From: Natronincola ferrireducens
GTDB lineage: Bacteria > Bacillota > Clostridia > Peptostreptococcales > Natronincolaceae
Assembly (NCBI RefSeq): GCF_900100845.1
Contig: NZ_FNFP01000001.1
Location: 620,001 to 684,000, forward strand
Direction of reading: 5' to 3'
Length of the DNA stretch: 64,000 nucleotides
The first letter of the stretch is position 1. Each line of letters opens with the position of its first letter. This document shows positions 51,565-60,982 of the stretch, piece after piece. Below the pieces are notes generated by a model. That model was not told the origin of the DNA, searched no databases, and was given only the letters and a program-made list of their open reading frames with translations. The position numbers and the translations under genes are program-made.

Positions 51565-53205
51565 ATGGGAGATAAAACTTTAAAAAAACTGTTTAATTTT
51601 AAACAAAATCCTATAGGTATTTTATTCTTAATTATCTGTTTTGTATGTATTATCTTACCTATGAGCTTTAATCAGTTTTTATCCTATAACAATTATGTAT
51701 TGGATACAAGAGAGCATATTATAGAAAGTAACTACAAGGCGTTGTCTGATATAAACCATTCAATTTATGAGTTTACTGTTAGGATAGAAAATGAACTAGA
51801 GTATATATCAAGGAATACGGTAATCAGCAATTATACACAAGAAACAGAGGAAATGGACATAGCGTTGGTGTTCAATGATTTTATTAGGCTAAATAAAAAA
51901 ATTGGTAACATTTATTTTGTAGACGTTAAAAATAGGGACTTGTTTTTAACACAAAATTTAGAAGGATTAGTCTCTTATAAGGGTAAGCAACAAATATATA
52001 ATTCTAGCGAATACGATATCTATAGCACGGCCTATAACGGATTACAAGTGAAATGGCACCCCTATCATATAAGCGGGATTACAAATCAAAGAGTCATAAG
52101 TGCTTTAAAAATTATATACAATTGGCAAAAAAGTGAGGTTGTAGGGTATATTGTCATTGAAATACCTTTAGAGGTTTTCTCAAGCTCGATTACTCATAAT
52201 AACTTCGGTCAAAGAAACCGAGTTATCGTACTAGATAAAAATAATAATGTTATAGCCCACACCAATGAATTTTATCTAGGGAGAGAGTTTGAAAATCAAC
52301 AAATTATAGATGCTTTAGATACAAACTTTCTAGGAGATTTATTTATTAATGATTATTACTCCACAGGATATTATAACTATAGAAAATTTCCTAAGCTAGA
52401 TTTCAATTTAATTGCGTATGTCCCCCAATGGCATTTTAGTAATTTGGTGAAGCCTATGAGGAATTCAAGTATGACAGTTGTTGCTATAAGCATTGTTTTC
52501 GGCATAATTTCTTCCATAATTTTAGCCCAATATCTAATTTCTCAAATCAAAGTCAGAGAACAAAAGCAAGAGCTAAAGAGAAGAGAAACAGAGCTAAATG
52601 CTTTGCAAGTACAGATTAATCCACATTTTTTATACAATACGCTAGAATCAATTAGATGGATGGCAGAAATTGATAATGCTACTGAAGCAGTTGATATGAT
52701 TATGGCTTTGAGTGAACTTTTCAGAAGAAGTTCAAAAAACCCTAATGATTTGGTTACTGTTGAGGAAGAAATAGAATGTTTAAAGCATTATCTATTTATT
52801 CAACAAAAGAGATACGGCGATAAATTTGAAGTAGCATGGAATGTCCCTAAAAATCTTCTAAAGTGCAAAATGATAAAATTTATCCTACAGCCTATTATTG
52901 AAAATTGCCTTGAGCATGGCATTGCCGACCTAGAAGAATATGGAAAAATAACTATTAGAGCATGCTTAAAAGAAAAAAGCATAAACTTTACAATTGCTGA
53001 TAACGGCAAAGGAATAGACTCTAATAAACTAGAACTAATAAGAAATAAACTTGAAGGTATAAATACTGAAAAAATAGGGATAGGAATTTCCAATGTACAT
53101 GAGCGGTTAAAACTATATTATGGAAATGAATATGGAATTGAAATTAAAAGCTGTGAGAATAAAGGAACTGAAATAACAATTAAATTAGGTGTGATACCAA
53201 GCTAA
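51565..53205 (+). CDS. YesM-family sensor histidine kinase
   Basis: The 546-residue kinase has a TM helix at ~20-42, an extracellular Cache-like sensor domain (~45-300), a second TM at ~305-325, then a short helix straight into the His_kinase block INPHFLYNTLESIRWM (H354). The ATPase domain has IIENCLEHGIA, ADNGKGI and KIGIGISNVHERL. This is the 7TM/YesM class that pairs with AraC-type response regulators such as the one at 47424. It probably senses the TRAP solute outside the cell. AGGTG precedes the ATG by 6 nt. Confidence 0.92.
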   Translation: MGDKTLKKLFNFKQNPIGILFLIICFVCIILPMSFNQFLSYNNYVLDTREHIIESNYKALSDINHSIYEFTVRIENELEYISRNTVISNYTQETEEMDIALVFNDFIRLNKKIGNIYFVDVKNRDLFLTQNLEGLVSYKGKQQIYNSSEYDIYSTAYNGLQVKWHPYHISGITNQRVISALKIIYNWQKSEVVGYIVIEIPLEVFSSSITHNNFGQRNRVIVLDKNNNVIAHTNEFYLGREFENQQIIDALDTNFLGDLFINDYYSTGYYNYRKFPKLDFNLIAYVPQWHFSNLVKPMRNSSMTVVAISIVFGIISSIILAQYLISQIKVREQKQELKRRETELNALQVQINPHFLYNTLESIRWMAEIDNATEAVDMIMALSELFRRSSKNPNDLVTVEEEIECLKHYLFIQQKRYGDKFEVAWNVPKNLLKCKMIKFILQPIIENCLEHGIADLEEYGKITIRACLKEKSINFTIADNGKGIDSNKLELIRNKLEGINTEKIGIGISNVHERLKLYYGNEYGIEIKSCENKGTEITIKLGVIPS

Positions 53206-53260
53206 AATTTCTTTTTCTAAGAATGTATAAAAATCCTATAAGAAACTGAGGAATAGTATA

Positions 53261-54184
53261 ATGCATGAAGCTTTGAGCAATCTTATTTCCATGGTTATGT
53301 TGATAACCCTTGGATATATAATAAGGATAAAGAAAACCAGCTTAGATGATTTATCCAATATCGTAGTAGACATATGTCTGCCAGCACTAATACTATATAG
53401 TACTATTACAACCTTTTCTAAAGAAGTATTTCAACAAGCAGTATACACCTTTGTATTAGGAATAGTAGCAGCACTTATAGGATTAGTTTTGGGAATTTGT
53501 GTGTTAAGATTTCTAAAAATCCAGCAAGAAGATCGAGGAGCATTTCTAATTACTTCTTCATTTGGCAATACGGGTTTTATTGGGTTGCCATTAATAATGT
53601 TGCTGTTTGGCCAAGAAGGTCTTCTGTTGGCAGTTTGTTTTGATTTTGGCATGAACATAATCTTATGGAGTATTGGTATAAATATATTACAGAACACAAA
53701 CAAACTTTTTACTATAAAAACCATAAAGAATCTTGGCAATCCTTTTATCCTAGCTATTATTGCAGGCATATTAATAAACATATTAGAAATAGAGGTACCT
53801 AATGCATTTCTTACTTTTATAGAATCCCTAGGAAACATTGCTTCGCCTATTGCCATGATATTTATTGGGTTGATGTTAAAACAAATGAACTTTAAAGATA
53901 CAAAACATAGCAAGAGTGTTATAGCATTAATAGTAATAAAGTTAATTTTGGTACCGTTTTGCATATTCGTTATATCAAAAACTATGTTTATCGATGAAAT
54001 TGTGGTAGTTGTTTCTTTACTTCAATCAGCTATGCCATGTATGGCTAGCGCACCTATTATTGTAAAGAGATTTCAAGGCGATTCCACTTATCCAGCTATA
54101 GGTGTATTACTATCTACGATTATATCTATAGCAACTATACCTCTATTAATTGGATTAGTTCAAATGATTTTTAATGTATTCTAA
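53261..54184 (+). CDS. AEC-family (auxin efflux carrier-like) permease
   Basis: The 307-residue membrane protein has about ten helices in two inverted halves. Signatures are LGYIIRIKKTSLDDLSNIVVDICLPALILYS near 16-46 and SSFGNTGFIGLPLIMLLFG near 102-120. Bacterial members move malate or other small carboxylates. It follows yesM by 55 nt and could be co-transcribed with the TRAP cluster. The start has GAGGA upstream. Confidence 0.88.
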   Translation: MHEALSNLISMVMLITLGYIIRIKKTSLDDLSNIVVDICLPALILYSTITTFSKEVFQQAVYTFVLGIVAALIGLVLGICVLRFLKIQQEDRGAFLITSSFGNTGFIGLPLIMLLFGQEGLLLAVCFDFGMNIILWSIGINILQNTNKLFTIKTIKNLGNPFILAIIAGILINILEIEVPNAFLTFIESLGNIASPIAMIFIGLMLKQMNFKDTKHSKSVIALIVIKLILVPFCIFVISKTMFIDEIVVVVSLLQSAMPCMASAPIIVKRFQGDSTYPAIGVLLSTIISIATIPLLIGLVQMIFNVF

Positions 54185-54299
54185 AGGGGTATATGTTCTT
54201 ATCAAAATATAAATGTAAATTTGATAATGGATAAGGCATAAGTATTTGTTAATGTCTTTTTAAAATATATTTTTCAAATTAAATCAAGGAGGTAGTAAG

Positions 54300-55058
54300 A
54301 TGAAATTATACGTATCTATAAATCCACAAGAATTAGGAGAAAAGGCGGCTTCCCATGCTGCTGATGAGCTTAATAAGGCCATATCAGAGCAAGGATATGC
54401 TAGATTGCTAGTATCAACAGGAGCTTCACAATTTGAAACACTTAGTGCATTGATAAAAAAAGATATAGACTGGAAAAAGGTTGAAATGTTTCATTTAGAT
54501 GAATATGTTAACTTGCCAGAAAATCATATTGCAAGCTTTCGTAAATACTTAAAAGAAAGATTTGTTCAACGTATTCCTCTTAAAAAGGCCCATTTAGTAA
54601 ATGGAGAAGGGGATATAAAAGAAACAATAAAATTACTAACAGAGGAAATTAGAAAACAGCCTATTGACGTGGCCTTAATAGGAATCGGCGAAAATGCCCA
54701 TATAGCCTTTAATGATCCGCCTGCAGACTTTGACACAAAAGAAGCCTATATTGTAGTTGAGTTAGATGACAAATGCAAAGAACAACAAGTTAGAGAAGGG
54801 TGGTTTAAGATTATAGAAGATGTCCCTAAAACTGCAATCTCTATGAGTGTATACCAAATTATGCAGAGTAAAATAATTATCTCATCTGTACCACACTTAG
54901 TAAAGGCAAAAGCAGTAAAAGATACTCTAGAAAGTGACTTAACTAATACAATTCCAGCAACCATGCTAAAACAACATGATAACTGGCATCTTTATTTAGA
55001 TGAATCGTCTTCATCGCTAATAGATCATAAGCAAAGTTATAATTCACTATACCTTTAA
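54300..55058 (+). CDS. nagB: Glucosamine-6-phosphate deaminase, copy 1
   Basis: The 252-residue protein has the NagB fold with TGASQFETL (P-loop-like substrate site), HLDEYVNLP (D67 proton-transfer base) and GIGENAHIAFNDPP (H134). It converts glucosamine-6-phosphate to fructose-6-phosphate and ammonia. AAGGAGG precedes the ATG. It is followed by a 446-bp regulatory gap and a second nagB-like gene in the next operon. The C-terminal 30 residues lack the allosteric features of E. coli NagB, as in other Firmicute forms. Confidence 0.9.
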   Translation: MKLYVSINPQELGEKAASHAADELNKAISEQGYARLLVSTGASQFETLSALIKKDIDWKKVEMFHLDEYVNLPENHIASFRKYLKERFVQRIPLKKAHLVNGEGDIKETIKLLTEEIRKQPIDVALIGIGENAHIAFNDPPADFDTKEAYIVVELDDKCKEQQVREGWFKIIEDVPKTAISMSVYQIMQSKIIISSVPHLVKAKAVKDTLESDLTNTIPATMLKQHDNWHLYLDESSSSLIDHKQSYNSLYL

Positions 55059-55348
55059 ATAGATACTATTAACTGTAGATTTAACCAACAAATAGCAAGT
55101 CATCATAATGTATTATTATGTTTTATCAAATCATAAGTAGAAATTATATCTAATAAAAGCTCACTAAAATTATTTTGTTATAGTATATCTAGTCTTAATA
55201 GAGGTATTATAATAACTGGCAAGTAAAATATTATATTTTGAGGAATATTCATACAAATTGATACACTCAATTTAAGTCTCAATATTAAAAAATACAATTA
55301 TTTCAATTGACCTTTAAATTATTATAATAATTTAAATAATTAAATAAG
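55059..55348. other. AT-rich intergenic DNA after nagB copy 1
   Basis: Between the nagB stop and the LacI promoter I see no gene, no clear terminator and no repeat shared with the rest of the window. The right-hand part of the 446-bp gap carries the promoter and operators listed next. Confidence 0.5.
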
Positions 55349-55377
55349 TTGACTTATAAAGAATATTTTGATAATAT
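55349..55377 (+). promoter_or_regulatory. Sigma-A promoter of the LacI/amino-sugar operon
   Basis: TTGACT (55349-55354) and TAATAT (55372-55377) are 17 bp apart. The -10 lies inside the 44-bp operator palindrome, so repressor and RNA polymerase would compete directly. Confidence 0.75.
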
Positions 55378-55408
55378 ATAGTAAACGTTTACTATATATT
55401 ATCAAAAT
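55365..55408. promoter_or_regulatory. LacI-type operator O1 in a perfect 44-bp palindrome
   Basis: The centre (TAGTAAACGTTTACTA) is a LacI-family operator with the typical central CG. The symmetry continues without a mismatch for 22 bp on each side. It covers the -10 and the transcription start. Confidence 0.8.
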
Positions 55409-55441
55409 TATTGCTTGTGATAGCAAACATTTTTTGCACAT

Positions 55442-55461
55442 CATAGTAAACGTTTACTATG
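55442..55461. promoter_or_regulatory. LacI-type operator O2
   Basis: A 20-bp perfect palindrome with the same TAGTAAACGTTTACTA core as O1. The centres are 65 bp apart, about six helical turns, which would suit repression by DNA looping. It lies in the untranslated leader, 43 bp before the regulator ATG. Confidence 0.8.
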
Positions 55462-55504
55462 TGTCTATGACAAAATCAATTCTATTATGTAAGGTGAGAT
55501 TTAA

Positions 55505-56563
55505 ATGAAAAAGAAGCCAACTATCTCAGATATAGCAAAATTAGCTAACGTTTCCATTGCTACCGTATCTCGTGTACTAAGCAATTCAGATTACCCAGTA
55601 AAAGAAGAAGTTCGACAAAAAATATTGGGAATATCTAAAGAAGTTAATTATAAACCTAATATTTTTGGAAAAATGCTCAAGGGTGGTTCTAGCAAAGAAA
55701 TAGGAGTAATTATTCCTAGTGTTACAAATCCATTTTATGCACAATTAGTATCAGCAGTAGAAAAACAATGTATAAATAGAGGCTATATCCCTCTTATTTG
55801 TAGTTCCTATAATAATCCCAAAATGGAAAAAAGACATATAGATATACTTTTTCAAAAACAGGTAGCTGGAATAGTTATGTCAACTATTAGAAAAGATGAT
55901 CCTTTTTTAAATATAGAAGCCCATGATAAAAATGTAAAAGTTGTATTATTTGATCAAACTCGTACAGATTTACAATATGATAGCGTATCCTTTGATTTTC
56001 GCAAAGGTGGTTACATGGCAGTAGACTATTTAATTCAGTGTGGACATAAAGATATTGCATTTTTAACAGCACCAATTGATAGAAAGAGTAGAAAAATGAT
56101 ACTAGAGGGTTACAAACAAGCATTGAAGATTAATGGGATTATGTATAATTCGAAACGGGTGATTATATCCTCCATGATAGGAACAAATGATAGTGGAGAA
56201 TTTGAATACGAAAATGGGAAGACACTAGCACGATTGCTCCTACAAGACAAGGTTTTACCAGATGCTATAGTTACCATAAATGATATGACAGCCATAGGCA
56301 TTATTAGGGAGCTAACTAGTGAAGGAATTGAAGTACCAAAGGATGTATCTATTATCGGTTTTGATAATATTTCAATTTCCTCAATGATTACTCCATCACT
56401 GACAACCATCAACCAGCCATCCTATGAAACAGGTACTTTGGCAACTAAGATGCTATTAGATCGTATTGAGGGAAAGGAAATAGAAACAAACAATATTGTT
56501 ATGAAACCGACGCTTATAAAAAGAGATTCTGTCAAAAAAATAGAAAAGGAGACAAGACAATGA
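55505..56563 (+). CDS. LacI-family transcriptional regulator of the amino-sugar operon
   Basis: The 352-residue repressor has an N-terminal HTH (TISDIAKLANVSIATVSRVLSN at 5-26), the hinge helix near 50-58 and a periplasmic-binding-protein-like effector domain (~62-345; GVIIPSVTNPFYAQLVSAVE, then the closing SIIGFDNISISSMITPSLTTI region). Two matching palindromic operators sit at its own promoter, so it is autoregulated and controls the genes that follow. The natural inducer is probably a phosphorylated amino sugar. The stop overlaps the next start by 4 nt. Confidence 0.93.
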   Translation: MKKKPTISDIAKLANVSIATVSRVLSNSDYPVKEEVRQKILGISKEVNYKPNIFGKMLKGGSSKEIGVIIPSVTNPFYAQLVSAVEKQCINRGYIPLICSSYNNPKMEKRHIDILFQKQVAGIVMSTIRKDDPFLNIEAHDKNVKVVLFDQTRTDLQYDSVSFDFRKGGYMAVDYLIQCGHKDIAFLTAPIDRKSRKMILEGYKQALKINGIMYNSKRVIISSMIGTNDSGEFEYENGKTLARLLLQDKVLPDAIVTINDMTAIGIIRELTSEGIEVPKDVSIIGFDNISISSMITPSLTTINQPSYETGTLATKMLLDRIEGKEIETNNIVMKPTLIKRDSVKKIEKETRQ

Positions 56564-57315
56564 GAAATCAACATTATGGAGAGGTTAACTTAAAAATTTT
56601 TAAAACGAGGGAGGATATGGGTGTAGTTGCAGCTAGGGAGGCATCTGAGAAAATTATAGAATTATTAGGGGAAAAAAAAGAAATTAATTGCGTTTTTGCG
56701 GCAGCACCATCACAAAATGAATTTTTACAAAGTTTACTCGGAGATTCAAAAATTGATTGGTCTAGAATAAATGGATACCACATGGATGAATATATTGGAT
56801 TATCACAGGAGAACAGCAGGTCCTTTACTAATTTTTTAAACACTAAAATTTTCAATAAAGTACCTTTTAAGTCTGTAAATTTATTGAATGGGCTTGCAGA
56901 TCCACAAGAAGAATGTAATCGATATGAAAAACTATTAAAACATAATCCTATAGATATTGTATTTATGGGAATTGGTGAAAATGGCCATATTGCATTTAAC
57001 GATCCTGGAGTAGCAAAATTTCAGGATGAAAGACTGGTAAAGATAGTAGAATTGGAAGAATCTTGTAAGGTTCAGCAGGTTAATGATGGATGTTTTCCAA
57101 CAATTGAAGATGTACCCCAAAAAGCTATTACGTTAACAATACCAGCATTGGTAGACTGTAAGTATATTTTTTGTGTTGTACCCAGTGCTAATAAAGCAAA
57201 AGCTGTAACTTCAGCATTAAAAGGAGAGATTAGTGAAGTGTGTCCAGCATCTATACTTAGAAGGACTAAAAATGTAAATATGTACATTGATGAAGCTTGT
57301 GCTGCCTTATTATAA
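56560..57315 (+). CDS. Glucosamine-6-phosphate deaminase-like protein, copy 2
   Basis: The 251-residue NagB-family protein has HMDEYIGL near 76 and GIGENGHIAFNDPGVA near 140, so the key Asp and His are kept. The early loop reads FAAAPSQNEFL where copy 1 has STGASQFETL, so the substrate pocket differs. It starts inside the LacI stop (ATGA), which couples their translation. It may act on glucosamine-6-phosphate or a related amino-sugar phosphate made by the operon. Confidence 0.88.
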   Translation: MRNQHYGEVNLKIFKTREDMGVVAAREASEKIIELLGEKKEINCVFAAAPSQNEFLQSLLGDSKIDWSRINGYHMDEYIGLSQENSRSFTNFLNTKIFNKVPFKSVNLLNGLADPQEECNRYEKLLKHNPIDIVFMGIGENGHIAFNDPGVAKFQDERLVKIVELEESCKVQQVNDGCFPTIEDVPQKAITLTIPALVDCKYIFCVVPSANKAKAVTSALKGEISEVCPASILRRTKNVNMYIDEACAALL

Positions 57316-57400
57316 GCAATGATTAGCAAGTTATAATTATAGAAACTTATACACAAGAATAGGTGTAATTTTGAACATTACATGAGATGGGGTGGGTTTC

Positions 57401-58192
57401 ATGAGGTTAGATAATATTAATAAATATTATATAGTAGGCATTCTTCCATTTACTACGGTTATTTTTATTTTATCTTTATTACTATCTTATAATAGAAAAA
57501 CAGTTTTTTACTCTTTACTCATGGTAGGGGTATTGACGACTTATCAATTGGTTAAAAAATTCACCTTTCTACCTAGGCCTTTAGAAGAATATAAAGATCT
57601 AAAAGAAATAAAGCCGCACTTACCTATAAAATATGATGTACGTTACTTTACCTCTAAAGATTTTGACAAATATCCATTTTTTCCAAGAATAGTGGAAATT
57701 CTTTCCCCTCTATATTTAAAAGAAGGCGAAAAATTAAAGGTTGTTATCAACGAGAGTCTATTAAAGAATAAAAATGAGCCCTTTATTTACATAGCTATTT
57801 GTCGAGAAATTGAAAAATATCGAACAAAGAGCCAAGTAAAAATAATATTAACCCTCGTAACTCCTATTTTAATGGTCATTATAATTGTATTATGGTCCTT
57901 ATTTATAAAAATTAACCTTTCTAACTATTTAAACCCCTTTATTTTATATTTTATTTTACCTTCTTTTACGGTAATTTTATTTCTAAGTCACTTGTTTTTT
58001 TGGAATCGATATGTAACTGTTCAAGAAGCCAAGTTAGATGAGTTTTTAACATCCTATTTTCACATAGATGATGTTGAAAAATATATTAAGCATATTGAGG
58101 GCTTAGAAGGAGGTGCAGAGACCTCAAAGCACAGGGAATTTAATAGTTATTATGCAAAGCAACGCCTTAAAAAGTTAAAAAAAGCAAATTAA
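57401..58192 (+). CDS. Membrane protein of unknown function, degenerate M48-protease-like
   Basis: The 263-residue protein has two N-terminal helices (~8-50), a soluble stretch, and two further helices (~148-168 and ~180-200). Between them, NESLLKNKNEPFIYIAICREIEKYR resembles the M48 protease segment before and at the zinc motif HExxH, but the histidines are replaced (REIEK). It may be an inactive protease-like membrane protein. I use the ATG at 57401; a GTG at 57392 is in frame. It is set inside the amino-sugar operon, just ahead of the transporter, so it could assist transport. Confidence 0.6.
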   Translation: MRLDNINKYYIVGILPFTTVIFILSLLLSYNRKTVFYSLLMVGVLTTYQLVKKFTFLPRPLEEYKDLKEIKPHLPIKYDVRYFTSKDFDKYPFFPRIVEILSPLYLKEGEKLKVVINESLLKNKNEPFIYIAICREIEKYRTKSQVKIILTLVTPILMVIIIVLWSLFIKINLSNYLNPFILYFILPSFTVILFLSHLFFWNRYVTVQEAKLDEFLTSYFHIDDVEKYIKHIEGLEGGAETSKHREFNSYYAKQRLKKLKKAN

Positions 58193-58207
58193 AAGGAGGG
58201 TATATCT

Positions 58208-59734
58208 ATGACAATGCATTGGCTTGACTATGCTATGGTGGCACTATTTTTTATAGTTATGGTATTTATTGGTTTAAAGTCTTTAAATTCTGTTAAAAGT
58301 TCGGAAGATTTCTTTGTTGGTGGTGGAAAGATACCATGGTGGTTATCTGGTATATCTCATCATGTATCGGGCTATTCAGGAGTTGTGTTTGTAGCCTACG
58401 CTGGCATCGCCTATACTCATGGCATTTCAATTTATTTCTGGTGGGGAGTAAATATTGCAGTTGCCATGGCTTTAAGTGCAATTATTATCGCACCAAGGTG
58501 GCCACGTTTAAGAAGGACTCTAGGTATTCAGTCACCTACTGAATATTTAAGAATGCGCTATAATACTTCAGCACAATTAATTGTTGCAATTTCTGGAATA
58601 GTAGTTAAGTTGCTAGATGTTGGAGCGAAATGGGCTTCAATGGGTATTTTATTATATGGTTTTACTGGCCTTCCAATTTGGTTAGGCATTGTAGTATCCA
58701 GTTTAGTATCCTTGGTGTATATCTCCATCGGAGGATTAGTTGCTGATTTATGGACAGATTTTGCACAATTTGTAGTGCAAGTTGTAGCAGGTTTGGCACT
58801 ATTCTTTGGAGTTCTTCTACAATTAGGAGCACGAGGTCTTAACTTTTTCACTGTATTTTCTCAATTACCAGATGCAAATACTGCCATATTTAATGCAGGA
58901 CGAGGTCAAGGATCTTTATCATGGACTTTACTTTATTTCTTTGTAATCTTCTTTAGTTATAGTGGTGGCACTTGGAATCTAGCAGCAAGATTTATTGCAA
59001 CTCCAGATGATAAACAAGCAAAAAATGCAGCCCTTTTATCTAGTGCATTGTATTTAGTATGGCCTTTTATTTTATTCTTCCCAATGTGGGCTGGGCCACT
59101 AATTTTTCCAGGGCTAACTCGAGGAGAAGCAGAAGCAAATCTTTATGCTATGTTGACAAATGAATTTTTACCAGTAGGTATGATAGGTCTAGTACTTGCT
59201 TCTATGTTTGCCAATACATTATCTATGTGTACCTCAGATGCAAATACAATTTCTGCCGTATTAACACGTGACGTTTTACCTATATTTAAACCAGAATTAA
59301 GAAATTTAACAGAAAAAAAATCACTATATTACGCCCGTGCTACTACCATTGCATTTACATCATTAACTATTTTAGTAGCACTGTTCAGAGATCAACTAGG
59401 TGGTGTGTCTGGTTTGATTTTAACTTGGTTTGCAGCATTATTAGGACCTACAGCAATTCCACTATTATTCGGTTTACTGCCCCAATTTAAGTATGCAGAT
59501 GCAAAGGCAGCTATAGCTTCTATGATAGGTGGGTTAGGAGTATTTGTTATGACTAAAATGGGCCTGCAATTAGAGGCCGATATTGCCTTGATTGCTCCCC
59601 TTGCAACATCCTTTATAATATTTGGCGGAATGACATTATTAAATAAATATGTATTAGGCTATAAGGTTCCTGATGAAATAGAACAGCTTATGACTGAATT
59701 AGGAAAAGAAGATCTAGCAAAGGAATTGAATTAA
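58208..59734 (+). CDS. Sodium:solute symporter family transporter (amino-sugar operon)
   Basis: The 508-residue protein has about 13-14 helices and SSF signatures: SSEDFFVGGGKIPWWLSGIS near 31-50, GIQSPTEYLRMRYN near 107 and GGLVADLWTDFAQFVVQ near 175. It resembles sugar/sialic-acid type SSS carriers more than the amino-acid type at 5380. It should import the sugar this operon degrades, coupled to Na+. AAGGAGGG precedes the ATG, 15 nt after the previous gene. Confidence 0.92.
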   Translation: MTMHWLDYAMVALFFIVMVFIGLKSLNSVKSSEDFFVGGGKIPWWLSGISHHVSGYSGVVFVAYAGIAYTHGISIYFWWGVNIAVAMALSAIIIAPRWPRLRRTLGIQSPTEYLRMRYNTSAQLIVAISGIVVKLLDVGAKWASMGILLYGFTGLPIWLGIVVSSLVSLVYISIGGLVADLWTDFAQFVVQVVAGLALFFGVLLQLGARGLNFFTVFSQLPDANTAIFNAGRGQGSLSWTLLYFFVIFFSYSGGTWNLAARFIATPDDKQAKNAALLSSALYLVWPFILFFPMWAGPLIFPGLTRGEAEANLYAMLTNEFLPVGMIGLVLASMFANTLSMCTSDANTISAVLTRDVLPIFKPELRNLTEKKSLYYARATTIAFTSLTILVALFRDQLGGVSGLILTWFAALLGPTAIPLLFGLLPQFKYADAKAAIASMIGGLGVFVMTKMGLQLEADIALIAPLATSFIIFGGMTLLNKYVLGYKVPDEIEQLMTELGKEDLAKELN

Positions 59735-59736
59735 TT

Positions 59737-60978
59737 ATGATAAAAAGTGAAACCTATAATTTCTACGTGTCACAAATAGAAGAGGACTTTGTGCCTTATT
59801 GGAGTAAATTTGTTGACAGAGAAAATGGTGGAATATTTAATTGTATTAATAACTTTGGAGACAAAAAACTAAGTGACCATAAATTTACTTGGTCCCAAGG
59901 ACGTTATTTATGGATTCTAGGAAAAATCTATGATTTAAGTCAAAAAAATATTCTTACTAAAATTGATTACAATGATATAAAATTTCAAATGGATAAAACC
60001 TATGAATTTATAAGTAAATATGCTATTTATGATAATAAGTGCTGTTATTTATTAGATGCCGTTGGGAATAAGCTAATCGATGAAAAAACCAACAGATATG
60101 ATGCAAGTATTTTTGCTGATTGCTTTGCATTGATTGGTATGGTTCAATATGTAAAGTCACTACATAAGGTAGAACTTGTAGATGAAGTAAGAAATCTCTA
60201 TGAAAGTATTGTTGACAGGATTGAATCAGGAAAATTTTTAACAGAACCTTACCCAATACCCCCAAATTATAAAGTCCACTCTATTCCAATGATATTGTTA
60301 AATACAACCTATGAGTATATAAAAATGCTCCAAAGGATGCATCTACAACATACAAAAGAAATTAATTATGGCCTGAAGCAAATAGACACTATCCTTGTAG
60401 AGTTTCACCGAGATGGGTTGATTCGTGAACATGTTTCAACGGATGAAAACTATGAAACTCGTATGCTAGATAGACATATAAATCCAGGACATACATTAGA
60501 ATGTATGTGGTTTGTCATTGAGTTCCTAAAAGAGTTTGGGGATATACATAAATATCTACCCAGTATCATAAATATAGCACAAAAAAACTTTGATTTAGGT
60601 TGGGATAAAAAACATGGTGGATTATTTAGATTTGTAGATAGGGATGGAATAGCACCCCATGGTAAGATGGGGGACAGTGATTTTGAGATCTTGATTGAAA
60701 ACACCCATGATATGAAGTTATGGTGGCCTCATTCAGAAATGTTATATGTTTTTCTTCTAATTTATGAAGTGACACAGGACAAAAGAATGTTAGAGAACTA
60801 TGAAAAGGCTTATGAATATACCTTTAAAACATTCCCCAATAGGGAAATAGGCGAGTGGATACAGATTCGGAAGCGAGATGGTTCTCCCGAAGAGAGATTG
60901 GTAGCCCTACCCGTTAAAGATCCTTTTCATATTTTAAGAAACTTTATTAAAATCGTAGAGCTTTATGAAATGAGGTAA
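59737..60978 (+). CDS. N-acylglucosamine 2-epimerase (AGE) family protein
   Basis: The 413-residue protein has the alpha6/alpha6-barrel AGE pattern: FTWSQGRYLWILGKIYDL near 47, RYDASIFADCFALIGM near 118, the catalytic-His motif NPGHTLECMWF (H252) and KLWWPHSEMLYVFLL (H332). Family members interconvert N-acetylglucosamine and N-acetylmannosamine, or glucose- and mannose-type sugars. In this operon it would turn an incoming ManNAc-type sugar into GlcNAc or the reverse. It starts 2 nt after the transporter gene, with only a weak ribosome site. Confidence 0.85.
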   Translation: MIKSETYNFYVSQIEEDFVPYWSKFVDRENGGIFNCINNFGDKKLSDHKFTWSQGRYLWILGKIYDLSQKNILTKIDYNDIKFQMDKTYEFISKYAIYDNKCCYLLDAVGNKLIDEKTNRYDASIFADCFALIGMVQYVKSLHKVELVDEVRNLYESIVDRIESGKFLTEPYPIPPNYKVHSIPMILLNTTYEYIKMLQRMHLQHTKEINYGLKQIDTILVEFHRDGLIREHVSTDENYETRMLDRHINPGHTLECMWFVIEFLKEFGDIHKYLPSIINIAQKNFDLGWDKKHGGLFRFVDRDGIAPHGKMGDSDFEILIENTHDMKLWWPHSEMLYVFLLIYEVTQDKRMLENYEKAYEYTFKTFPNREIGEWIQIRKRDGSPEERLVALPVKDPFHILRNFIKIVELYEMR

Positions 60979-60982
60979 TTGT

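Noticed and set aside
53431-53964. 177-codon antisense open frame in the AEC permease gene
   Set aside because: It is a shadow of a hydrophobic membrane protein on the other strand with no start signals.
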